42,875 nucleotides of DNA. It comes from Bacteroidota bacterium. GTDB lineage: Bacteria; Bacteroidota; Bacteroidia; UKL13-3. Positions 17,285-26,960 of this stretch are shown piece by piece. The stretch lies in assembly GCA_034439655.1 (NCBI GenBank), contig JAWXAU010000205.1, positions 1-42,875 of the forward strand, written 5' to 3'. Under the pieces are notes generated by a model. That model saw only the letters and a program-made list of their open reading frames with translations, was not told where the DNA came from and made no database searches. The translations under genes were made by a program, and so were the position numbers. Numbering within the stretch: position 1 is the stretch's first letter; each line of letters starts with the position of its first letter.

Positions 17285-18622
17285 CTAATTCCCCAACCAA
17301 TCTTCCGGGTTCAATTTCACGGTATCTTTCCACACCTCAAAGTGTAAAATTGTTTGTCCTTCGTCTACATCAGTATAGATGGAGCCCAAGGACTGACGGG
17401 CGTTTACATTGTCGCCTACTTTTACGGTTACATTCTCTAAATGGCAATAAACAGTATAATAATTACCATGACTCACCATCACCATTTTTTGCAAACCGGG
17501 AATCGTTACTACAGCTTTCACGGTGCCTTTATATACTGCGGTAACATTGCTACCAGGGGTGGTGCTTATGTCAACGCCATTATTTTCTATCACAATGTTT
17601 TTGAGATTAGGGTGAGAATGGACCCCAAACGAACTCACTATTAATCCCTTCGAAACTGGCCAAGGTAAATTGTTGCGATTCACGGCAAAGTTTGTAGTAA
17701 GCGGGTCTATAGTGGCATGTGCAGGTAAGTCTGCTTTTTTAGGTTGGTCTTCCTTGTCTTCTTTTTTAGGCTCAATACCATCTTGTTTTTGTTGTTCCAG
17801 CTTCTTCCGTTTCTCTTCGTCTTTTTTGCGTTTTTCTTCGGCATCAGCTTCACGTTGTTTACGTTTGGCTTCTTCTATTTCGCGTTTTATAATATCTTTA
17901 ATAGCACGATCCAATTGAGCCATCGCTTTTTTGCGGTCGTTCAACTGGCGTTGTAAATCTTTTTCTTGTCCCTTTAGTTGTGTTAATACATCGGTTTGCT
18001 CTACGCGGTCACTTTGCAGGGCATGCTTTTCGGTTTCTTTTTCGCCAATGGTTTGCTCTTTATTTGTTTTGGTATAGGTCAATCTTTTTTGCTTACCAGA
18101 TAATACAACTTTGGTCTCTTTAATTTTATTTAACTGTGTTTTGCGTTGCTCGGCTAGTGTCTTATAATACTTTATTCTATTTACTGCTTGGTTAAACGAA
18201 CTTGCAGAAAATATATATACCAGTTTATTATAGTGGTCACGGTTTTTATAAGCACCCACTACCATTTTGGCAAGTTTGCTTTTCTGTTGTTTTAAGTTTT
18301 GGCTTAGTGTTACTACCGAATCTTCAATTGCAATCAATTCATTTTCTAAGTAGTCTACTTGTTGGCCCAAATTAGAGATAACAGATTGTCTGGTATATAT
18401 TTGCCTGGTGAGCGACTGTAATACAAAAAGTGATTTGTACTGACTATTTTTGTTATGAGAAATATAGTTTTTTATTTCTTGTATCTCTTGCTGTTTTTGT
18501 TTTTTGCTTTTTTCTAAATCACTTTTGCTAGGCTGTTGGGCAAGTGAAACAAATGCATTGTTGATAGCCATAAAGGTGATGATATATATATATATTCTTT
18601 TCATCTTCATTTTTTTTGACAT
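17285..18622 (-). CDS. EnvC-like murein hydrolase activator with degenerate LytM domain
   Basis: A 445-residue exported protein: signal peptide (MKRIYIYIITFMAINNAFVSLAQ), long coiled coil at about residues 30-265, a highly charged Lys/Glu linker (about 250-295), and a C-terminal M23/LytM fold (about 325-445). The fold is recognisable (SSFGVHSHP, NNGVDISTTPG, HGNYYTVYCHLENV, ILHFEVW). Two positions that carry histidine in active LytM enzymes are changed: N347 instead of the first His of HxxxD (D351 kept) and I425 instead of the first His of HxH (H427 kept). That is the pattern of EnvC-type proteins, which do not cut peptidoglycan but switch on amidases during cell separation. Its start overlaps the end of the DUF4292 gene by 16 nt, indicating translational coupling. 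Confidence 0.85.
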   Translation of the reverse strand: MSKKMKMKRIYIYIITFMAINNAFVSLAQQPSKSDLEKSKKQKQQEIQEIKNYISHNKNSQYKSLFVLQSLTRQIYTRQSVISNLGQQVDYLENELIAIEDSVVTLSQNLKQQKSKLAKMVVGAYKNRDHYNKLVYIFSASSFNQAVNRIKYYKTLAEQRKTQLNKIKETKVVLSGKQKRLTYTKTNKEQTIGEKETEKHALQSDRVEQTDVLTQLKGQEKDLQRQLNDRKKAMAQLDRAIKDIIKREIEEAKRKQREADAEEKRKKDEEKRKKLEQQKQDGIEPKKEDKEDQPKKADLPAHATIDPLTTNFAVNRNNLPWPVSKGLIVSSFGVHSHPNLKNIVIENNGVDISTTPGSNVTAVYKGTVKAVVTIPGLQKMVMVSHGNYYTVYCHLENVTVKVGDNVNARQSLGSIYTDVDEGQTILHFEVWKDTVKLNPEDWLGN

Positions 18623-19413
18623 TTGGTATAACTGGCAGGGATATTAAAATCGGGTGAGAGTAGCTTATTGAAAGCAGGCTCATCATAATCGAATTTGATG
18701 GTAGCTTGTTGTGGTCGAACGGTATTGAACTCCAAACTATGTGGTATTTTAGTTGATTCTACCATGTTGAAATTACTATAGTTTATTCTCAGATCCTGTT
18801 TCTTAATTTTATCTTCGACTGCGTTCTCAAATATCTCTAACGTATTAAGTAGTGCTTTTATTGTGTTTTTGGTAGCAGTGTCTTCCAAATTAGCAGTGAC
18901 CACACCCAAACTGTCTTTACTAAAAAAAGCCTTAGCCAAGTCGATGGTTGAATTTCCTATAAGTGCCGCCTGTAGTTTCTCGAGTGTGAAAGGTACATTG
19001 GAGAATTTTTGTATATAATTGTAATTGGCAAGTATATAACATTTATTAAATTTGTTGAGCACCTTAAGTGAATCTTTGGTGACCAAAACCCTAGCTTGCT
19101 CACCTAAAAAAGGGACAGATACAGAAAGCCAAACATATTCTCCTTTTTTCATTCGAAGCGTCCCACTAAAATTACTAATAGGCAAACTGATGGCACTGGT
19201 GTTCAGATCAATGTCTACCTTGGCAGTAAAAGTATTCCACTCAATGTTTTTAAATTGGTAGCTTTCAGCTTTTACGGGAATGGGTTCTCTATTTTTTAAA
19301 ACCAGCACAGTGTCCTTTTTTTCAACAGGTGTAGTTTTTGTTAAATTCTTTTTCGGTTTACACGAATACGCAAACATCGAAACTGAAAGTATTATATATA
19401 GTAGTTTAGTCAT
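18607..19413 (-). CDS. DUF4292 lipoprotein
   Basis: A 268-residue predicted lipoprotein; lipobox AYSC with Cys18. The mature sequence fits the DUF4292 family: 'FTAKVDIDLNTSAISLPISNFSGTLRMKKGEYVWLSVSVP' near the start and 'LRINYSNFNMVESTKIPHSLEFNTV' near the end, in pieces no longer than the family core. LolA/LolB-like folds have been suggested for proteins of this shape, but the role is not established. In Bacteroidota this gene commonly sits between a TPR gene and an EnvC/M23 gene, as here, so an envelope-assembly role is reasonable inference. Confidence 0.85.
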   Translation of the reverse strand: MTKLLYIILSVSMFAYSCKPKKNLTKTTPVEKKDTVLVLKNREPIPVKAESYQFKNIEWNTFTAKVDIDLNTSAISLPISNFSGTLRMKKGEYVWLSVSVPFLGEQARVLVTKDSLKVLNKFNKCYILANYNYIQKFSNVPFTLEKLQAALIGNSTIDLAKAFFSKDSLGVVTANLEDTATKNTIKALLNTLEIFENAVEDKIKKQDLRINYSNFNMVESTKIPHSLEFNTVRPQQATIKFDYDEPAFNKLLSPDFNIPASYTKCQKK

Positions 19414-19489
19414 TGTTTTTTAGTTGCGAGTTGTAATCCCGATAGCTATGGTGTGGGTTGTGGGTTGTATTCGCGTTAGCATCATTAAC

Positions 19490-19503
19490 CCCGCCGCGGC
19501 GGG
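19490..19503. repeat. GC-rich perfect palindrome CCCGCCGCGGCGGG
   Basis: A 14 bp palindrome in the 121 bp gap between the TPR and DUF4292 genes. The gap also holds GTTGCGAGTTG-type heptamers and an imperfect CCCGATAGCTAT. It is strikingly GC-rich for this genome and looks like accumulated small repeats. It may lower readthrough from the TPR gene. Confidence 0.6.
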
Positions 19504-19534
19504 AATCATTTATCATTGCATTATCGATTCACCA

Positions 19535-21292
19535 TTATTCAATCATTTTACTACTAATCTTACGGTCTATCATTTCACTTGCTCCACCTTTCTCTTTAGC
19601 AAGTATCCAATATTTAAGTGCCTCTTCGGGCTTTCCGTTTTTATATAAAGCATCTGCATAATGTTCTAATACTTCTCCATTATCGGGGTTACCGTTCGCA
19701 GCTTTCTTTAAATTGATTTCAGCATCATTGTATTTTTTGTTTTTATATAATACATAACCGTAGGTATCTAAATAATTGGCATTGTCAGGAAAACGCTCAA
19801 TGATGCGTTTCGACATTTCTTCTGCTTTATTGAGTTTATCACCACGCAAGGCCAAAAAATATGCCCAGTTGTTTAGGGTATAATAGTTATCTATATCAAA
19901 TAGTAATACTTGTTCAAAAGCGGAATCGGAAGTGCTGTATTGTTTTGCAAAATGTGCGGCATCGCCCAGTGTGGTATATAATAATATATTCAAACTGCGG
20001 TCGATGGGCGAAGTCTCAATACCTTGTCTGCAAAGGGTTACCACTCGGTCATACTTTTTAAGGTTATAGTTTGCTTGTGCATTATACAAATAAAAACCTG
20101 TAACGTGGGGGAAGTATGAAATGGCCCTATCGGCATCCTCAATTACTTTTTTATCATCTTTTAATTTAATATCAATTTCGATAATTTCTGAATGGGCATT
20201 TTGTATACTGGGCGATAATTGTATTGCTCTTTCCAAATCGTTTCTGGCATCTTCCAATTTGTCAATGGTTTGGTTGTAACGAGCAGAGATAAGAAAAAAA
20301 GTGGGTTCTTCACTTTCATTCAGTTTTAATATATTTAATAAATCTTCAAAGTCTTCCCTGGTTTTTGGGTCCGATTTTTTGATACGTTGCAAGCGTGGTA
20401 TCAAATTTTCCATTTTGTCTTTACTTGGCACATCATCGCTCGCAAAGGCAAGCTTAAGGTGATGCACGGCACTATCGTCCATACCTTTACTTTCATAATA
20501 TTGCGAAAGGGCCATGTGGGCCAATCCGCTTTGTGGCTTTGTGGCCGCAATTTCATAATACATTTTTATTGCTTTTTCTACTTGATTATGTTGTTGGTAT
20601 AAATCGGCAAGCATACCTTTATATCTTATTTCTAATGGAAATGCATCTGCTAATTTTATCAATGTTTTAATGGCATTGTTATAATCTTTTTTCTGTAAAT
20701 ACACATCTTCCTTGCTTAACGATGATTTTTCGTTGATGCCCTCTTTCTTTTCAATTTTATTGTAGAGTTTAATTGCTTTGCTTGTTTTTCCACTGATGCC
20801 CCACATGGCAGCGGCATTATACACATGATTAAGCTGGTCGGGTTCAAGTTTATATAATTGTTCGAAAGTTTGAGCCGCTTCTTCATATTGCCTCACAGCT
20901 TTGTACATATCGGCTAGATGTTGCAAATACCAGCGGTTTTTGGGATCGAGTTTGGATGCATTTGAATAGTATATCAAAGCTTGCCTATAATCGCCTTTCC
21001 CCTGCAGAATGGTGCCAATTAAATACATACTTGCATGATGCTTGGGCTCAATCTCTAAGCAACGCAATAGGTTTGTTTCAGCACTTTCTTTATTAGACAA
21101 AGCTAATTGTTTGAGGGCCTCATAATAATAATTGTCGAGTTTTATTTTTTGCTGTTCAGCTATAACAGACTCTATAGAATTCTGTGAAAAACTATAATTT
21201 GAGAAACAAAAAAGAGCAATAAATATATATAATATCCTTTTAATGATTTGCCCCTTGCAAAAGCCGTGATTATATAATATAATTGGTAACAA
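19535..21292 (-). CDS. Exported tetratricopeptide repeat protein
   Basis: About 585 residues made almost entirely of TPR helices. Recognisable units include 'ASMYLIGTILQGKGDYRQALIYYSNASKLDPKN', seen in parts, then 'YEEAAQTFEQLYKLEPDQ', 'LARYNQ…' type helices, and a C-terminal run 'AEEMSKRIIERFPDNANYLDTYGYVLYKNKKYNDAEINLKKA'. A signal peptide lies at about residues 18-37 (KRILYIFIALFCFSNYSFSQ). The only standard in-frame start giving this signal is TTG at 21292, 7 nt after the nucleotidyltransferase stop; an ATT at 21244 next to AAGGGG would give a neater signal peptide, so the start is uncertain. TPR arrays hold protein complexes; its position upstream of DUF4292 and EnvC suggests envelope work. 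Confidence 0.85.
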   Translation of the reverse strand: MLPIILYNHGFCKGQIIKRILYIFIALFCFSNYSFSQNSIESVIAEQQKIKLDNYYYEALKQLALSNKESAETNLLRCLEIEPKHHASMYLIGTILQGKGDYRQALIYYSNASKLDPKNRWYLQHLADMYKAVRQYEEAAQTFEQLYKLEPDQLNHVYNAAAMWGISGKTSKAIKLYNKIEKKEGINEKSSLSKEDVYLQKKDYNNAIKTLIKLADAFPLEIRYKGMLADLYQQHNQVEKAIKMYYEIAATKPQSGLAHMALSQYYESKGMDDSAVHHLKLAFASDDVPSKDKMENLIPRLQRIKKSDPKTREDFEDLLNILKLNESEEPTFFLISARYNQTIDKLEDARNDLERAIQLSPSIQNAHSEIIEIDIKLKDDKKVIEDADRAISYFPHVTGFYLYNAQANYNLKKYDRVVTLCRQGIETSPIDRSLNILLYTTLGDAAHFAKQYSTSDSAFEQVLLFDIDNYYTLNNWAYFLALRGDKLNKAEEMSKRIIERFPDNANYLDTYGYVLYKNKKYNDAEINLKKAANGNPDNGEVLEHYADALYKNGKPEEALKYWILAKEKGGASEMIDRKISSKMIE

Positions 21293-21299
21293 AATGCAC

Positions 21300-22301
21300 T
21301 TAGGTTAATATAGAATAATCGCCCAAACTGAGTTCTTCTGTCGGGCCTTTGTAATGAACGTTGTTACCTATCATACTGTTACAAATATTTGCATATTCTA
21401 TAAGGGTATTGCTTTGTATAATACTGTTACTGATTACAGAATGAGATACTTTGCAGTTGTCGCCCACAGAAGCATAAGGCCCCACCACTGAATTTTCTAT
21501 CACGACATTGTGGCCGATATAGGATGGTTCGATAACTATACTATTAACTAGTTTGGCCGATGGGCTAAGCAACGTTTCGTTACGTTTGTTTTCCAATACT
21601 CGTTGGTTGGTGAATACGGTGCTTTGATAATTACCGCAGTCGAGCCATTCAGTAACTGCGGCTGGGGCAAATTTGAGACCCTTGTTTTTCATATTGGCCA
21701 AGGCATTGGTAAGTTGGTATTCGCCTTTTTCTTTTATATTATTATCGATAAGATATTGCAATTCGGTGCGAAGATTTTCACCATCTTTAAAATAATATAT
21801 ACCGATGATGGCCATATCGCTCACAAAATCTTTGGGTTTTTCTATCATATCACTGATAAAACCATCCTCACCCATTTTCACCACCCCAAACTGTTCGGGA
21901 TTTTTCACATGGTTCACCCAAATAACCCCATCGAGGTTGCGGTCAATTTTGATATCGGCCACAAAAAGAGTATCAGCAAATGCTACAATTACGTTTCCTT
22001 TAAGGCTTTCGGCTGCACATAAAATAGCATGGCCTGTTCCCAAAGGTTCGTCTTGATAAAATATTTTACCTTTTGCCCCTAGGCTTTCTGCAATACTGAT
22101 GAGACTTTGTTCGGCCTCGAGGCCAAATCGTCCCACCACAAATGCTATTTCCTCAATTTTTTCGTTGCTTTCTTTTGCTAAATCTTCTACGAGTCTTTGC
22201 ACAATTGGCTTGCCAGCCACGGGTAGCAGGGGTTTGGGCACGGTGAGGGTATGTGGCCTCATGCGTTTGCCCATGCCTGCCATGGGTATGATAATGTTCA
22301 T
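21300..22301 (-). CDS. Sugar-phosphate nucleotidyltransferase with left-handed beta-helix tail
   Basis: A 333-residue enzyme of the GlmU/RmlA type. The N-terminal catalytic domain opens with MNIIIPMAGMGKRMRPHT and PKPLLPVAGKPIV, the nucleotide-binding GxGxRxxPxT…PKP signature. Further conserved pieces are GTGHAILCAAESL and FADTLFV (metal-binding Asp) and FGVVKMGEDG. The last ~80 residues are hexapeptide-like repeats (IEPSYIGHNVVIENSVVGPYASVGDNCKVS in parts), giving a left-handed beta-helix. It should form an NDP-sugar from NTP and a sugar 1-phosphate in the cytoplasm; which sugar cannot be read off. It lies 28 nt downstream of dut in the same direction. Confidence 0.87.
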   Translation of the reverse strand: MNIIIPMAGMGKRMRPHTLTVPKPLLPVAGKPIVQRLVEDLAKESNEKIEEIAFVVGRFGLEAEQSLISIAESLGAKGKIFYQDEPLGTGHAILCAAESLKGNVIVAFADTLFVADIKIDRNLDGVIWVNHVKNPEQFGVVKMGEDGFISDMIEKPKDFVSDMAIIGIYYFKDGENLRTELQYLIDNNIKEKGEYQLTNALANMKNKGLKFAPAAVTEWLDCGNYQSTVFTNQRVLENKRNETLLSPSAKLVNSIVIEPSYIGHNVVIENSVVGPYASVGDNCKVSHSVISNSIIQSNTLIEYANICNSMIGNNVHYKGPTEELSLGDYSILT

Positions 22302-22329
22302 CTATTTTTTTCTTTCGTTATTATAATAT

Positions 22330-22764
22330 TCAAATTCCTGTACTTCCATAGCCACCATTGCCTCGTTGTGTTTCATTGAGCTCTTCAACGGGCTGCCAAG
22401 TAATAGTTTCGTGTTTAGAAACTATCATTTGGGCTATTCTTTCGCCTGGGGTTAGAGTCACTTTTTCGGGGGACAAATTTATGATTAAAACTTGGATTTC
22501 ACCCCGATAATCCGCATCGATGGTGCCTGGGGTATTGAGCACGGTAATTCCTTTTTTTAATGCAAGCCCACTGCGGGGTCTAATCTGGGCTTCGTGGCCA
22601 ACGGGCAGCTCAATGAACAATCCAGTAGGAATTAATTTTCGCTCCAATGAATTCAGTTCAATCGGGCTTTCGATATTGGCCATTAAATCTAAGCCCGCTG
22701 CGGCTACCGTTTGGTATGCAGGCAATGGGTTGGCCGATTTATTAACGACGAGTACGTTGAGCAT
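22330..22764 (-). CDS. dut: dUTP diphosphatase (dUTPase)
   Basis: A 144-residue trimeric dUTPase, which hydrolyses dUTP to dUMP and pyrophosphate and keeps uracil out of DNA. All five motifs are present: [46 protein letters not shown] and [11 protein letters not shown]. The ATG at 22764 gives the standard length; an upstream in-frame ATG would add 34 residues of low-complexity sequence (IFFFFVA…) that overlap the promoter. It is the first gene of the leftward envelope block. Confidence 0.95.
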   Translation of the reverse strand: MLNVLVVNKSANPLPAYQTVAAAGLDLMANIESPIELNSLERKLIPTGLFIELPVGHEAQIRPRSGLALKKGITVLNTPGTIDADYRGEIQVLIINLSPEKVTLTPGERIAQMIVSKHETITWQPVEELNETQRGNGGYGSTGI

Positions 22765-22779
22765 ATTGTTATTAGTTTT

Positions 22780-22812
22780 CAAAATTAAGGAATGTAAGCT
22801 AATAGCGACAAA
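22780..22812 (-). promoter_or_regulatory. Promoter of dut and the leftward block
   Basis: On the minus strand TTTG (22812-22809) is followed after 21 nt by TAATTTTG (22787-22780), a perfect TAnnTTTG. The dut ATG at 22764 lies 15 nt downstream of the -7 box, so the leader would be only about 5-12 nt. Confidence 0.65.
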
Positions 22813-22849
22813 GAAAAAGAATATACATTGGGGATAACTTGATTGATGG

Positions 22850-22892
22850 CAGTCTGAGTTTATCAAAGACGGTCTTCAATAAACTCAGACTG
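22850..22892. repeat. Strong stem-loop in the dut/PKD divergent gap
   Basis: CAGTCTGAGTTTAT (22850-22863) pairs perfectly with ATAAACTCAGACTG (22879-22892) around a 15-nt loop. It lies upstream of the promoter of dut, in the 333 bp gap 22765-23097. The remainder of the gap up to 23097 contains no convincing gene; a short open frame across the stem-loop has no family features. Confidence 0.65.
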
Positions 22893-23097
22893 ACAATTGT
22901 GTTAGCAGCTTATTTAGGTGTTCTCATTGACTGCACAATAAAGTTGCTGTTAGCAAGCTTTCTAATTTGTGTAGGCCTGAGGAATATTGTGTTCGATTTT
23001 TTGGTATTTTGGATTTTATCAGGTTTGATTTTTTTCCTAAAACAAGGGCAACGTATTTTTTAAAATTGTGTCTTAATGCGAGCAATTACCCTTTACT

Positions 23098-26000
23098 TTG
23101 CTGAAAACTATATTTATTATTTTTTTGAGAAGCTGTCAACTTTTATTTTGCACTATACTTTTAAATCTGCTGTGTTTGCATGCAGAAGCACAATCGTGTA
23201 CAATAAAATGCGATAATTACACTTGTCTTGGAAGTAGTATGGTCTTCGTGCTGGATGCAGGTGCTCAGACACCCGTAAGTTATGATTGGGATTTCGGGGA
23301 TGGGCAAAAATCCACATTATCGTCGCCTGCAAATTTATATATTAAGGCAGGAATATATAAAGTAAAAGTAACGTCTACTTTTACTGGTGGTGCATCGTGC
23401 AGCGATACTAAAACCATTTCTGTATATGACTTGCCTGTTGCCAAATTTTCTATAAACCCAATATCCCAGTTTTGTTTTGTGGGAAATAATATATGCGTTG
23501 CAGACGAAAGTACTGAAAGTGCAGACAAAAATGCGTTAAAAAAGCGAATTATTCTATGGGGCGATGGTGCTGCAAATATTGATACAGGAAGTAGTATAAA
23601 TAACAAAGGACTTTGCCATAGCTATAATCAAACGGGTCAGTTTATTATAGATATGGAAATAACGGACACGAAAGGATGTACTAAAAAGTTTGGGGTTACC
23701 ATTAATATTAAGCATGATATTGTGGCACAGTTTTTTGCAGATACTGTTGACCGAAACTGCGATTCACCTAGGATTTGCTTTACAGATATATCCATTGCAC
23801 AAGCCGGTACACATGTGAAAGGCCGTATATGGAAATCGGGGAATACAACGGATAGCAATGCGACATTTTGCAAAACATTTTACGCAGGAAAGTATGATAC
23901 GGTTAGATTATATAGTTATAATGATTCTGGATGTGTGGATACGGCAGAAACATTTATTTATATTCCGAAGGTAAGCAGTAACTATCAATTTCGCGATTCA
24001 ATAGTCGAGCATTGTTTTGGGACAAATGAGGTTTGGGTAAGTTTGCCGCCTAACTCAGCCTATATAAAAAGTGTGAATACCACATTTTATAATGAGTTTC
24101 ACAAACCACTCGAGAAAGTATTGATATATGTGGGTGAAAATAGCAAATGGGAATTCTATCATATAGCTAGAGAATATGGAGCTGGTGTTTTTTATATAAG
24201 CCAATCTATAAATTATGGTTTTTGTAATACCACTTATACCGATTCGATATATATAAATGGGCCAGGATTAAATGATAAATCAGTAAAATTTAGAAATACA
24301 AATCAGTGTAAAGAAAAGAACGATTCCGTATTTGTATGTGTAGATTTTATTAAGGCTCGTGCAAAGAATGCAAAAGTAACCGTCGACTATGGCGACAACT
24401 ACAGCCCTGCATGTACTTCGTGGGTTGGCAAAGGGATTAATGTGGGACAAAATTGTAATATAAGTCATGATAATCCAAGTGCACATTTATATACTAAGCA
24501 AGGTTGCTATCAATTAAAATTAACCGTAGAAGATACAATTCTACATTGTGTAGATTCTATGATACAAAACGTGTGGATTGGTCCACCCAAGCTTACGCCG
24601 TTTTATTATTCAAGTACCAATCATTGTAAAGGTTCGCTATTCACTTTTTTTAAAGAAAAGATGCAACCTAGTTTGCCTTGCGGTTTTAAAGATTGGTGGA
24701 TTAATTTTGATTCGGCATGTGATATTAAAAATTTTGTACATCGAGATACCACACCACTTGATGGCAACGGAAATCCGTTTACAAGATATAATTATACTTG
24801 CGGCTCCGATGGTTGGGTAACTGTTGGTTTCGTGGGTAAGACAGGTGGTGGCCCAATATATACAGGATGCAATAGTAGCAATGGAGAAATGGATTCGTGT
24901 ATAGATACTATATGGGTGCACAATTGGTTTAGAATATTTCGTCCGAAAGCAATTATGGTGTTACTAAAACAAAATGTATGTGCCAATGGTGAAATAGAAG
25001 TTGGTTTGCGTGATTCTATTCAAGACAGTATAGATATTGTGGTGTGGGATTTTAATGATGGTACTATTGTATATGATACTATAAAGGGACCAAAGTGGCT
25101 TATCAAAAGTCAGAAACATATATATAAATCGCAAGGGCATTGGCCTATTACAGTTACGGTTAATGATAAGCATGGTTGTAGTGCCTATTCCTATCAATTT
25201 ATTGATGTAGGCCATTCTAGTTTTTTTACAGTAAAAGATACCGTGATGTGTATGGGAAGTCCCACAAGGTTTTATGATGATATATGGTATTGGTCATCGA
25301 TAGGAAAATATACCTATAATGATTCCCAATATTTATGGAAATTCGCCAACCGTCCCGAAAAAATGTATTGGTATTTTGGTGATGGCGATTCGGCCACGGG
25401 TACGCGTCCGCAGCACACATATAAGCAAGCAGGTAAATATAAACCTATGCTAGTGAGCATTGATAGTTTGGGATGCATAGATACTTTTTATGCAAATTTT
25501 GGTATACATATATTAAACTTCCATGCAAATTTTTATCAGAAAAATGATAAGTTTTTATGTGGTGAGTTTGTGCAGTTATTCGATTCAAGTTATAGTTCAT
25601 CCGACTCCACTTATACCGCAGCTAACGATACGGCAATATGGTGGGATTGGGATTTTGGCGATGGTAAACGACACAGTAGTTTGCAAAATCCTTATCATAA
25701 TTATTCTTCTTTTGGTTGGTTTACGGTTACCTTAAAAACAAGAAATAAAAAGGGTTGTGAAGATAGTATTTCGAAACGCATATATGTGAAAGGTCCTATT
25801 CCTTCTTTTGAAATTATTTCTGACTCTATCGGCTGTGTCGCAATGACGGTGAGGTTCCGCAATACCAGTATCGATACCACCTGTTCAAGATATATATGGT
25901 TGATGGGCGACAGCAATCGTACTATAATTTCTACCACTAGCGATACAGATATAGTGTTTACTTATACCAAACCGGGCCGATACGAAATATATTTATATGG

Positions 26001-26919
26001 TGAAGACAGTATATATAATCCAGATACCAAAAATAAATATTATTGTTCATCTCTATTTCCCGATACTAATTTTCAAATGAAAAGAGTAGTGATTGTGCAG
26101 CCATTTCTACCAGCAGATTTTACAAAGCCCGATACCGTATGCCCACACCAGTACTTTGATTTGATTGACAAAAGTGATTCTGCATATACTTTTTATAGAA
26201 TAAATTGGGACGATGGAACTTATGATAGTGCAATAGCAAAAACCATCAAACATGCTTATAACAAATCGGGGATATATACCATACAGTATATGCCCGGCAA
26301 TGTGCCACAACCATTATATGATACTTGTTTTAATCAGATATCGAAAACTATTATAGTAAGTAATATTATAGCAGATTTTGATTTGGACGCTACCAAAATT
26401 GGAGAAACGGGTGAGATTGGTACCATTCAAAAATCGACTTACGCTGTAAAATATAAATGGGATTTCGGCAATGCAAAACAGGGAAGTTCAAACAAAAGCA
26501 CAGAAATAGCCCCATCGCATAATTATGCAGGCGACACAGGAATATTTAATGTGTGTTTATGGACATATAATGAACAAGGCTGCTGGGATTCTTTGTGCAA
26601 ACCAGTACACGCATTCCTTATACACCATATTCTCATCCCCAATGTATTTACTGCCAATGGCGATACTATTAATGATGCATTTGATATTGATATAGAAGGC
26701 GAAGAAGATTATCATTTGTATATTTATAACCGTTGGGGTGAATTGGTATTTATAGGAACCGAAGACGGAGAAGGCGATGATGGAAAAAACTGGAATGGTC
26801 ATGTATTCAATACAGGAGCTGAGTGTGCCGAAGGTACTTACTATTGGGTACTATCATGCAGATTTCGAGGGTACAAAAAACAGGAGTATCGTAAAGGCTT
26901 TTTAACTTTGCTGAGGTAG
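23098..26919 (+). CDS. Large PKD-repeat surface protein with T9SS type B sorting domain
   Basis: A 1273-residue exported adhesin-like protein. A signal peptide ends near LCLHAEAQS (about residue 33). The only fitting starts are TTG at 23098 or CTG at 23101. The body is a chain of PKD and PKD-like beta-sandwich units, shown by SYDWDFGDGQKST, VVWDFNDGTIV, MYWYFGDGDSATGTRPQHTY, WWDWDFGDGKRHSSLQNPYHNY and YKWDFGNAKQGSS. Cysteines recur near the beginning and end of units. The last ~95 residues are a T9SS type B domain: IPNVFTANGDTINDAFDI, IYNRWGELVF, ending GFLTLLR. T9SS would carry it across the outer membrane. A role in adhesion or gliding is inference. It is free-standing, divergent from dut. 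Confidence 0.88.
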   Translation: MLKTIFIIFLRSCQLLFCTILLNLLCLHAEAQSCTIKCDNYTCLGSSMVFVLDAGAQTPVSYDWDFGDGQKSTLSSPANLYIKAGIYKVKVTSTFTGGASCSDTKTISVYDLPVAKFSINPISQFCFVGNNICVADESTESADKNALKKRIILWGDGAANIDTGSSINNKGLCHSYNQTGQFIIDMEITDTKGCTKKFGVTINIKHDIVAQFFADTVDRNCDSPRICFTDISIAQAGTHVKGRIWKSGNTTDSNATFCKTFYAGKYDTVRLYSYNDSGCVDTAETFIYIPKVSSNYQFRDSIVEHCFGTNEVWVSLPPNSAYIKSVNTTFYNEFHKPLEKVLIYVGENSKWEFYHIAREYGAGVFYISQSINYGFCNTTYTDSIYINGPGLNDKSVKFRNTNQCKEKNDSVFVCVDFIKARAKNAKVTVDYGDNYSPACTSWVGKGINVGQNCNISHDNPSAHLYTKQGCYQLKLTVEDTILHCVDSMIQNVWIGPPKLTPFYYSSTNHCKGSLFTFFKEKMQPSLPCGFKDWWINFDSACDIKNFVHRDTTPLDGNGNPFTRYNYTCGSDGWVTVGFVGKTGGGPIYTGCNSSNGEMDSCIDTIWVHNWFRIFRPKAIMVLLKQNVCANGEIEVGLRDSIQDSIDIVVWDFNDGTIVYDTIKGPKWLIKSQKHIYKSQGHWPITVTVNDKHGCSAYSYQFIDVGHSSFFTVKDTVMCMGSPTRFYDDIWYWSSIGKYTYNDSQYLWKFANRPEKMYWYFGDGDSATGTRPQHTYKQAGKYKPMLVSIDSLGCIDTFYANFGIHILNFHANFYQKNDKFLCGEFVQLFDSSYSSSDSTYTAANDTAIWWDWDFGDGKRHSSLQNPYHNYSSFGWFTVTLKTRNKKGCEDSISKRIYVKGPIPSFEIISDSIGCVAMTVRFRNTSIDTTCSRYIWLMGDSNRTIISTTSDTDIVFTYTKPGRYEIYLYGEDSIYNPDTKNKYYCSSLFPDTNFQMKRVVIVQPFLPADFTKPDTVCPHQYFDLIDKSDSAYTFYRINWDDGTYDSAIAKTIKHAYNKSGIYTIQYMPGNVPQPLYDTCFNQISKTIIVSNIIADFDLDATKIGETGEIGTIQKSTYAVKYKWDFGNAKQGSSNKSTEIAPSHNYAGDTGIFNVCLWTYNEQGCWDSLCKPVHAFLIHHILIPNVFTANGDTINDAFDIDIEGEEDYHLYIYNRWGELVFIGTEDGEGDDGKNWNGHVFNTGAECAEGTYYWVLSCRFRGYKKQEYRKGFLTLLR

Positions 26920-26960
26920 GTATTATCTTGAATTGAAGAAAACTTTGAACGAATAAAATT

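Noticed and set aside
18570-18610. TATATATA runs as an origin or promoter signature
   Set aside because: ATATAT words are common throughout this window, inside genes as Tyr/Ile codons, so no special site is supported.
22839-23063. Hydrophobic 74-residue open frame in the dut/PKD gap
   Set aside because: It overlaps the stem-loop, has no family pattern, and its hydrophobic look follows from T-rich DNA.
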